Source: Symbiodinium natans (taxonomy: Eukaryota; Sar; Dinophyceae; Suessiales; Symbiodiniaceae). Taken from it: DNA of 64,000 nt. The position numbers and the translations under genes were made by a program. Under the pieces are notes generated by a model. It was not told where the DNA came from, ran no database searches, and saw only the letters and a program-made list of their open reading frames with translations. Where the stretch lies: positions 202,548 to 266,547 of the forward strand of contig CAJNDS010002381.1 in NCBI GenBank assembly GCA_905221605.1, read 5' to 3'. This document shows positions 24,301 to 32,381 of this stretch, piece after piece (position 1 is the stretch's first letter; the number at the start of each line of letters is the position of its first letter).

Positions 24301-27300
24301 ACTCGGTAATCAATACCTAACTGGGACGACAGCATCACTTTAATCACCTGACGCAGAACTGTTCTCTTGCCGCGAGCTGGTCTTGCTGCAGACACTGTTG
24401 TAACTAGCCTCATGCACAGCATTAATTCGCCTCGGCTTCCAGCCGAGAGGCGTGCAGAACAAGCGGTCTCCTTCCCCCTTCCCAATAGTGACCCCCCCCC
24501 CCCCCCCCCCACCCCCCCTGCCTGTAAGACCCACTCCCTCCCCCTTCCACCCCCTGGGCTGGCCCTTCTGCCGCGTCGGCACGAGCGCTTACAATTTCTG
24601 CCTAACGTTTCCTATTACGATGCTATCTTTGCTGTTGCTGATCCCCAGCTGCACAGTAGCTTTGCCATACCAAGACATGGCAAGAAATTACTCCTACGAG
24701 CAGCGTTGCGCATCCAAGGTCGGGCGTCAGGCAAAGGACGGAGCCATTGGTTCAGTGCACCGATTAGTGCGTAAGTCACGGACGACAAGCACGCCACGCT
24801 TTTCCACAACAACTGCCACAGCCACAACTTGAGCTTCTTGCAACTGGGTCGCCTTGGCTGGGTCGGAGGAAAAGGGGCGACTCGGCAGCAAGGTCTGGGC
24901 AGCCATAGGAACGGATCTGGTTACCTGCAAATCACAGAATTGCTGACAGCCACCCGTGAATGACGGAGCATGGCGGAGAACTGGTGCGGAGCCTTGAGAG
25001 TTGCACTTGGTCGGCTTGGAAAGATTTGACCGACAGCTCGCAAGGCATGCATCCCAGAAATCCCCTGAAGCTCAGCCAAGACGGCTGCAGTAGCACTCCA
25101 TCGGACACCACACCCAGGAAACGTTAGAAAGGCATGATGGCACTACGCTCTGCACTTCATGACTTCATGCTTGCAGCCGTCCAATGGCCTGTCCAAGTCA
25201 GTATCCACCCAGCCGAAACGATTTTTCTTTGTGTTCGGATGCGCCTGGCGCAAGTCTTGTCTGCAAGGCTCTGGTACGTTCCCATGCGTGAAGTGCTGAA
25301 GACACTACAAAAAGCGGCGTGATCTCTGCCTCAAACACATTTTTGTAGGATGGGTGCATGAACACAAAGCGCTTTTCGCCCGCTATCATGCAATTGATGT
25401 TGTCCTGGCGGCTTGCACCACATTGCACCACTCACTCACTCCTCACTCACTCACTCTCTGTCTGTCTCTCTGTGTGCGAGCATGGCCCCCGCGGGTGCCG
25501 TGCCGAAGAGCACTCTTCCCCCATGAGCCGGAGCGAAGGGTGGTGCTGGGGGGGTATCTCGACACCCCCCCCCCTTTCTTCCGCGAAAGAGCAGGAACTG
25601 ATGGGCATTGTCCCCGCTACGGAGCACCACTCTCAGTCACTCTCACTCGAGAGGCCCGCAAATCCACAGCACTTCCTGCATGATCTCTTCTAGGTCGCAT
25701 CTCTATCTCCACTCTTGTTTCTGCTACAGCAATCCAACTCCTTCTTCTTCTTCGTGTTCTTCTTCTTCTACGGGGCTTGAAGGGCGCGAACGCCCTCCGC
25801 GCACCGGGCGCGCCCAAATTTCGGTTGCAGTCTGACGTGAAACTTCTCGCAGGTGTAGCGGATTTTAGTCGACTGTCGGAGCGCGGCTTCCCCCTCCCCC
25901 TAAACCAAAGGCCAGCCAAGCAACCTCGCCACGCCGTTGCTCCGAGTCTACCATCTTCTATCCTTCCTTGCTACCTGCGTGTGACACTGCTGAGCTCCAA
26001 CATAAGTATGCTCTCCACCCCTCCATCATTACTGCTCAGCCTTCAGCTGTTCCCGGGCTATGAGTAGCGGCCGCCGGCATCCTACCCCCATAACTCGAGC
26101 ATCACAATCCAACTCCCTTCTTCTTCTTCTTCTACGGGGCCTGAGGAAGGGTCTCCCCCTCCCCGCGCACTGGGCGATCCAACTCCCTGTCTCTCTCTCT
26201 CTCTCTCTCTTCCTTCTCTCTTCTCTCTCTCTCGCTGCTGTATCTGCCATCGATCGAACCGCCAATCCTGATCATCGTAGTGCACCTGAGTGAACTGAAC
26301 GCACGCCTTTCCGCACCAACCGCTTCTGATCTACGGGCCAGCTGGGAAGTTAGGATGCCAAGGCCCAGACCACGGATTTACTGCCTCCACGGCCCATCCA
26401 GAAGTTGTGCGTGTCAAGAAAACTGAGGTACCTGACAAAGATTTTTAATGGGCTCTTGATCCTGAAACCCCTTGGTGTCACATGTGCTCACCCACCGCAC
26501 TCCAGGCATGGTAGGAACTCCACCTCCTTCATCATGTTCTTTGGGACCTCAGGCTGGCAAGGCTGCCGCATCCAAAGCTCTCTGGCATGGTGCTCGAGGG
26601 TGTGCAAAAGTAGTGACTGAGGACAAGTCTCCCGAAACCATGTAAATATCAGTTGTGTTGTACCTCTCAAGCAATCCGGCAGCAGATATCACAGCGACGA
26701 TTCAGGGGTCACTGACCCAGAAAGTCTCGAAGCTTCACCATGCCATCAACCTGAACATGGGTTACTGCGCCGAGACTGCCGCCGTGCCTTGAGATCTCTT
26801 GAGATCTTGCCGGCAGCCCTCAGGCCTGGCCACCCGCACGTGTCTCCTTCAAGTTGTGCTCCACGCCAGATATCCGTTCGGAGCCAAACCTGCGCGAACT
26901 TGCATTGGGCGGATCTGCTTGGCGCTTCCGGCCGCTGTTCTTCCGATTCATTAGGGGTCCTTACTTGATCCTGTCAGGGTACAGAGCAGATGGCGAAATG
27001 CTGGGAAGTGTGCTTGGAGAACAACCCGCTCCCGTCACTCTAGAAATACTAACGACTTGCTCGTTTAGAGAGGCGAATGCAAACTACTAGAACATCCGAA
27101 CATCCTAGGCCGGCCTTTCCAGCAAGTACTCATCCGAGCTCCAGTTCATGGCTTTCCTCAGCACAACGCAGCGCAATGCAAATCAGCACGGTTCCTATGG
27201 TTAACACATCTCAAGGAGTGCAACGCTGTGGTGCTGCTTAAGGTCCAGGAATTTGCTGCTCCTCGAAACACCACGGGCCTTCAATTTGCATTCGTGTCAC

Positions 27301-27553
27301 GACTGAGCCGAAACTACTAGACAACACGCTCGACCTGCCATAGCCATTGTCAGAAGTGCAGTACCTTCATGGTGCATCATGTGAATTGCGATAGCGCGAC
27401 GACCTGTGAGAACACAGAGGCGAGACCTGGGCATGACCTGGATCTCGCCTTCGTTTCACAATGTTCTCGATTCATGTTCTCCACTGACAGGGTGGGGGGG
27501 GGGGGGGGGCACTCCTTGTAAAACTCCTCAGGTGCGGGGACATCGCTTCGCTC
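18384..27553 (-). CDS. JmjC-domain 2-oxoglutarate oxygenase, gene interrupted by a 5.9-kb intron
   Basis: At least 14 exons, joined by phase. 27553-27515: VPAPEEFYK. 27278-27240: PVVFRGAANSW. 27156-27115: MNWSSDEYLLER. 26750-26713. 26663-26630: YNTTDIYMV. 26562-26492: MMKEVEFLPCLECG. 26431-26371: HNFWMGRGGSKSV. 26285-26268: an 18-nt exon VHYDDQ. 25404-25330: DNINCMIAGEKRFVF. 25244-25189: RFGWVDTDLD. 19260-19198: PGYGAFMGKIDVDR. 19138-19083: YPGWVDVKW. 18788-18767: 22 nt, LYIPFQW. 18646-18596: YHQVTAKRGRSINVHVW. 18513 to about 18384: WRPATF. The Fe(II) triad is visible as H-Y-D and the distal His of QWYHQV. It resembles small hydroxylase-type JmjC proteins; the substrate (protein or RNA) is unknown. 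The N-terminus beyond 27553 and the C-terminal end are uncertain. Several introns start with GC, and one with GA. Confidence 0.9.
19719..23314 (-). CDS. HpcH/HpaI-family aldolase, nested in JmjC intron
   Basis: Exons: 23314-23262 (QIGLWTGLRS), 23180-23149 (LVAEMLSHVS), 23044-22977 (DWFVIDMEHSPNEIGD), 22267-22177 (VVRVPWADPVVVKRVLDLG), 22054-22002 (IFPWINTADEARAAVE), 21946-21911 (RYPSLGGIRG), 21836-21774 (ARMNNYGAQNPHYY), 20773-20745 (IMQIETLE), 20669-20652 (18 nt, AVNNIE), 20549-20483 (VDGVDALFVGPSDLSASMG), 20339 to about 20305 (GQPQHPTV), 20250-20200 (IEEAFSRIVATGK), 20102-20041 (GFLTANKGDAKWALQLL), 19885-19825 (HFVAVGSDMQML), 19766-19719 (terminal, stop TAG). The family cleaves or forms 2-oxo acids with a divalent metal, as in 4-hydroxy-2-oxoheptanedioate aldolase. 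Expected residues are present: His of MEHSP, Arg of VRVPW, metal Glu of MQIE and metal Asp of GPSDLS. The first exon, with start codon and any targeting peptide, is not fixed. A short exon may be missing before 20773. Confidence 0.92.
20652..20669 (-). other. 18-nt microexon AVNNIE of the aldolase
   Basis: GCTGTCAACAATATCGAG lies between a CTTGGCAG acceptor and a GTCGGC donor. It supplies exactly the six residues expected between the QIETLE exon (ending 20745) and the AIAAVDG exon (starting 20549), in phase 0 on both sides. Confidence 0.85.
21030..21385. repeat. Interstitial telomere-like tracts, both orientations
   Basis: TTTAGGG words at 21050-21070, CCCTAAACC units at 21182-21222 and GGGTTTAGGGGTTAGGG words at 21318-21385, with a G-rich run at 21230-21250 between them. 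All of this lies inside the aldolase intron between 20774 and 21773. The switch of strand within 200 bp suggests inversion or insertion of end-to-end pieces. Confidence 0.8.
23816..24312. repeat. Mirror-image GGAAACC arrays flanking telomere-like core
   Basis: From 23845 to 24030, degenerate GTAACGGAAACC units run on the plus strand. From 24010 to 24112, CCCTAAACCC and CCCTCAACCC words appear. From 24165 to 24312, the complement (GGTTTCTGTTACG, GTTTCCGTAACGG) runs in the opposite direction. The whole can fold into a large imperfect hairpin. It lies upstream of the aldolase exons, inside the JmjC intron 19261-25188. Confidence 0.8.
24485..24530. repeat. Poly-C tract
   Basis: About 20 uninterrupted C residues and further C-rich sequence, inside the large JmjC intron. 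It produces spurious Pro- or Gly-rich frames. Confidence 0.9.
25728..25815 (+). repeat. CTT-plus-hairpin dispersed element, copy 1
   Basis: CAATCCAACTCC, a CTT run, then TACGGGGCTTGAAGGGCGCG, then a hairpin-forming AGGGCGCGAACGCCCT and CGCGCACCGGGCGCGCCC. Related copies occur at about 26105-26168, 35736-35880 and 47745-47852. It lies in the JmjC intron between 25405 and 26267. Confidence 0.75.
26105..26168 (+). repeat. CTT-plus-hairpin dispersed element, copy 2
   Basis: Starts with the same CAATCCAACTCC and CTT run followed by TACGGGGCCTGA as copy 1, and ends CGCGCACTGGGCG. It lacks the long GGGCGC palindrome and is followed by a TC microsatellite (26185-26232). It sits in the same intron as copy 1, about 300 bp away, in the same orientation. 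Confidence 0.7.
26268..26285 (-). other. 18-nt microexon carrying JmjC iron motif HYD
   Basis: GTGCACTACGATGATCAG between an ACTCAG acceptor and a GATTGG (GA-type) donor. It encodes VHYDDQ, which supplies the two metal ligands H-x-D, and joins SKSV to DNINC in phase 0 on both sides. Without it the JmjC protein would lack its iron site. Confidence 0.85.
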
Positions 27554-28984
27554 CTGGCGCAAACCGGCGGGACGTGTAGACATGGCAAAATAGAGAGCAA
27601 AACACACGTAGATGGTCCTTGTTTACACTTCTCAGTTCATGTCAGTGTTGATGCAGAGGCGCGAACCAGCGTCAAGTGACATCCTCTACTTTAAGCTGCG
27701 CGGTCGGCTGCGCATGCCAGGTACATGAAACAGATACCGCCTATGTACAGAGTCAAGATGAGTGTCCATTTGATAAAAGATGAAAGAGCACGAAATAGCT
27801 ACAGCGCCCATCATTATCTGCACTCTCAGCAGGACCTACTGGCCAGTCGGAGCTCTCAGCATGGCTTTCGTAGTTCGTAGTTCTCTTCGCCTTAGGCAAG
27901 CTATTCGCGGCAACACCAGCTACGCGGCAGCACTGAGCAGCACTGCACTTCAAGGAGCTGACTATCTAACAAGAAGGCAGGGCTCGTCAAGCCCTCAGAA
28001 TCTCGGGGCTTCTTCAGCGCCATGACCCTGGACTACATGGACAACAGTTCAACGTCGTTCAGCCAATAATCTTGGTCAAACTCCAGGCATCCCAAGTACA
28101 TGCAACACACTTGCAATACCACTAGCTACTTTCCGACTCTCAAGCTGTCGTCACAGGCTGCGGATCTTCGACTTGTGTACACTGGCAGTACTGGTGTAAA
28201 CTCGGTGGAAAAGCACTTAAATGTTAACTTTCTGCATTCGCCTGCTTAAGTATACCTGACGGCTCGTGGGAAGGACCAAGTACCTAAGGTGTGCCTGAGC
28301 CGCAACACCCAAATTGATGCAAGCATCGGCTTCTTTGCGAGCTCCGTTTTTTACAAACAGCCACGGCCAGGTGAAGTTAGAAAGGCTCAAAACACTGAGG
28401 CAGCTGGTCTATCACCTGCATGACTGATTGGCACAGCTGCATCATCGACTTTGCACTTAAAGGTCCAGCTGGCACCTTCCACACTGGTTCAACTTCAACC
28501 AGCCACTGTTCTGATCGACACATGGACAGTCAACTCGCAACCAAGGTGGGAACTTTACAATTTGCATTTGGACGGGGTGACGCGGTATGGAATTGTCTGC
28601 CAAACAAGGGCTGTGACTCAAGTAGTTTGCAAGACACGAAGTTTCTCCAGGGCATCGTCAGATGGCGCAAGGGCAGTGTGCCGGCTGGCAACAAAGGGCC
28701 CACGCGCGTCATTTTACGCAAGTACGACCTTTTACGGTCTTTCTTGCACCCCCAGGCGCTCACCATATCTCGTGCCATGCACTGTAGAGAGAGAAACTCG
28801 CATACTCGCAGCATTCGCGGACTTCAGGATGCCGTCCCGAGCCAAGGCCTGTCGGGCTCAAACTGCCAGAGCTTTCGTTTGCCTTGAAGTGACGTTTGGC
28901 GCTCGCTGTGTCACCTGCCAAGAGCCGCACACCTCCTTTGTTGATATCCTTCTTCTCCACATAACCGACACATGACAACCACAT
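27554..28984. other. Spacer between sirtuin stop and first JmjC exon seen
   Basis: Probably contains the 5' end of the JmjC gene and the 3' flank of the sirtuin. Overlapping frames on both strands at 28420-28975 show no family. A poly-G run is at 27488-27509, just inside the JmjC gene. I see no further exon that can be supported. Confidence 0.3.
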
Positions 28985-31900
28985 CTACATCTGTGCATCA
29001 ATCATGGTCAAGCAATGGAGGCCCGACCCCATGAGGCTTACAATCTTGCCAGACAGCTCGTCGTCGTCATTGTCAGGGAGCGGATAGTCCGGATTAATGC
29101 GGATCATCTTGGCGTCAGCACCACCACCAAGCAAGATTTGCAAGATCTGCTCAGATGTTTCGCGGACGGTTGGCACTCTGCCACCAGCACCAATCTCCAA
29201 AAGGACGCAGCGCAAAGCAGTGGATTCGGCAGCAACCTCTCCAAGTGCTTGCATGTAGCCCGTCCAACGTCTGGACTGCGCTTGCGAGTCTTGCCAGTCT
29301 CGGTCACCCCACTCACCGAACATCAAGATTGCCGGCCTCGCTGGCCCCCTGCAGCGAAGACATCTCGGGTGATTGCCAGCAAACCCTCGCTCAACCAAAT
29401 CTTTGGGTGTGAGCGACTCCGGCATGTGGCGCAGCGTCGTGGTGCGGCGGGCTCCGCGAACAGAGCCGACATGTGAAGCACCTGCCGCAGCCAGCTGGGC
29501 AGGAGCCTCACCTCGTACTGGCGGCTCATCCGCAAAAGCCAGCATATGAGTGGCATCGACATTGAATGCAAAATCTAGCGGAGCTCTCCAAATACCTGGT
29601 CCACATCTCGCCCTGCCAAAAAAGCATTGATACAACTCGACATTTCCGTGACATTCTCGTACCTCACTGGGAAGGAACCAGTCATAGTGATGAGCGTCGA
29701 CATTCGATGTGAAGATGTAAAATGCACCAGCATGGCCGGAGATGAGATACGGTTCAGCCGACACATCATCGAAGGAGCAAAAGCTGTTTTCTGGCTGTGC
29801 TGGCTTTGAGGATGCCAGCTTCGACCTGCACGAAGACAATTTATGAGCCTCAACTTACCTTTATCATCGGATGCAAGGATAAGAACCATTCTCAAGTACG
29901 CAAACTCACGCAAGTATCAGGCCTGATTCGCGTGGCAACTTCCGAGTGTCGAAAACTCTTCTCCACCCACTTGCTGATGATTTCGTACCCCTTGTGGGGA
30001 GCTGTTCGCCTGAACAAAGATTAGAATGATTAGAACGTGCCGTGCCGAGGGCTTTAGCTTCTGCAGGGCTTCCTACGAGTCTGGCGATACATGCTGGTAC
30101 TCAGCCATCGTGATGCACATCACATAACAACAACATGTGCCGAAAAAACAGCTTACTGTTGCGCCTGCTGTAGGGGTTCAAGATTTGATTCTACAGTGAG
30201 CAGGCGCACCTACATAATGGCGCTTCTGAGCTTCTGCTTTGTCCCCTCTATCTTGTCCCCTGTTGACCCTGCTGTGATTGAACCGGAATCCTTGTCCCGT
30301 CTTGTCTTTTGAACCGGATCGGATCGCTGCGCCCCCATGTTGTCTCCCCCTTCTTGTTGCCCTTTTGCCTCCTCTTGTCTCCCCTTGTCTCCCCTTGTCT
30401 TCCCTTGTCTCCTGTCTCCGTTCTCTCCCCTCTTGCGTCCTTTCTTGTCTGCCCTTCGAAACCAGAGCCGGATCGGTGGATTCGCGCCTCCGTTCTTGTC
30501 TCCCTCGCGTCTCCCTGTCTGCGACGTTTTGTCTCCCCTTTTATCGGCCTTTTGGAACCAGAACCGGAGCAGTGGCTAGTGGGCACTCACCAGAACCGGT
30601 AGATGGGCCCCTGCTCTTTTGTCACTCTGCCTCACTGTGAATGCCTTGGGTGCCGAAACCAATTCCTGAACCCTAGCCGCCCTAGCCTTCCTGCCACTTT
30701 GGATGCCCGGTTGGTTCAGGGTGGGGAGGTTTTTTGTTTCTGGGGTGGTGCTTGCGTGTAATCGGACAACGTCTACTTCCTCCATAATTTTGCTCTACTT
30801 CTGCTATCTTTCAAAAGGAAACCTCCATTCGCTTTATTTTTTGCTGTGACAAATCCAAGTCCTCTGTATTTCAATAACAACATCTGATTTCCGTGCCATT
30901 CATAGAGAAAGCTCTATATCCTCCGAACATGTAGAAGAAACCTTTTCTATTTGTTTTTTTGTTGGTAGGTCCATATTCTACCACAGAAAACCTCTTTGCA
31001 GAGAGTCTCCAGTCTATCCTGCACTACATTTCAGAAGGAAAAGCCCCTGCTCTTTCGTGGTCTGGAACTGTTTGGGGTGTACTTCGGCCTCGGTGTTCTG
31101 TAACAAAACGAAAAAAAGAAAACACAAGCGAGAAACACAAAGCTAAAGCCAAAAAAACACCAGAGTAAAACAACAAATTACAGATTCAGGAAAACGAGGC
31201 CGAAGGAAATAGCACACACTTCTGGGGGCGCACGGCAGGCAAGCAGTGCGGCGCGTAAGTCCTGGGTGATCACACGGTCCGCTACACGGCTGAAGGCTAC
31301 GCCATGCTGCGCCCTCAGCCGCCTTCCGTTCATAGCTTGCAAAGCACGGGAGCGCATTACCCAGAATGCCGAGCTGCATGAGCTGGCAACAAGCATTTGT
31401 AGACTGGTGTGGTGCCGACATGCGCCGATGAAAGTTCACGCAGGAAGAGCTATTCTTGATACGGCCTATCTGACGCCTCGCCCATCTTGCCAAAAGCCAT
31501 AAGGCAGCTGTCCATGTCCAGGCCCCCATAGGATCCATAGGTATGTGCATTCCCTCTCATTCATCGTTAACTGGTTCCACCTCAGGAAAGCCGAGCTCGA
31601 TGGCGATTGTCCCCCACGCAATCTTCCAGACACGGGTGCTTGTTGTGCACGGCGTTACCTCTGGTGTGCTCCCACCAGGTATTTGGCATATGTGCTTGAA
31701 CAGGTCCCACTTGCGGGCTGGCCACCGGCAGCCGTGCTCCATCCACAACAACCATGAGCGTACGCACTTATGTACGGTTTGTCAGGTTCAATAGATACCA
31801 GTCTCACTCACGGATGTACCTGCCGAGACTGAGGCCCCAGAAAATAGAACCAAAAGCAAAGAAATCAAAAGCAAACCACACAACAAAAAGGCAAGAGGTA

Positions 31901-32381
31901 CAAAAGGAAGCGGAACACATCAGGAGGAAACTTCGGAAACAGCTAAACAAAAAGGCATAGGTCAAATATCAAGGAAAAGCAGCCCGAAGCCTCCAAAAAC
32001 GCATTGCACAACGGAACCGGAAGACTGGCCAGAGGATTCGCAATGATTCGCAGAAAAACAGCCAAAACAAAAGCCATAGCCATCAAGAGCCGTCAAGAGC
32101 CATCAAAAGCCGCAAAGGCAAGGCGATGCCTGTAGTCATTGAAGCACTGGCCCCAGAAGCCCCAGAAGAGCGGCGGCTCTTGGTGGACCAGCTTCGGATC
32201 GCAAAGGTCCATGTAATCCAATCCTCGCTCCGCATAGGCTGCCACCTCTGTTGCACTCACGACACCCACACACACACATGCCACATGTCCAGTTGCCACG
32301 GCAACTCAATGACATCGACCCATCCTGCCTTGGCAACATCATCGTAGACTGCCAGGCCGCTGTCGGCAGAAAACCCTGCTC
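28985..32381 (-). CDS. Divergent sirtuin (Sir2-like NAD-dependent deacylase)
   Basis: Exons: 32381-32329 (AGFSADSGLAVYDDVAK, GC donor); 32245-32130 (LFWGFWGQCFNDY, GC donor); 30009-29940 (TAPHKGYEIISKWVEK); and a long 3' exon from about 29800 to the TAG at 28985. The last contains IFTSNVD, ECHGNVELYQC, CGPGIWRAP, CLRCRGPARPAILMFGEWG, LEIGAGGRVPTV and IRINPDYPLPD. These correspond to the sirtuin NAD-binding GAG loop, the TQNVD-type motif, the catalytic His in ECHG, zinc Cys residues and the C-terminal Rossmann strands. The usual IPDFR after the first motif is replaced by AVYDD, so NAD use or activity may be altered. Upstream exons with the start codon, and the acceptor of the last exon, are not fixed. 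The 2.1-kb intron 30010-32129 holds other coding-like sequence. Confidence 0.88.
31178..31770 (-). CDS. Coding-like exons inside the sirtuin intron
   Basis: Three minus-strand pieces look protein-coding: about 31765-31640 ends at a GAG|GTAACG donor; about 31540-31475 reads YGSYGGLDMDSCLMAFGKMG and ends at GAG followed by GCGTCA; and 31396-31178 reads GVAFSRVADRVITQDLRAAL and ends in a stop. They cannot be sirtuin exons, because the sirtuin reads straight from 32130 to 30009 in phase. They may be a second small gene nested in an intron, or exons of an unrelated decayed gene. No family is recognised. Confidence 0.4.
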
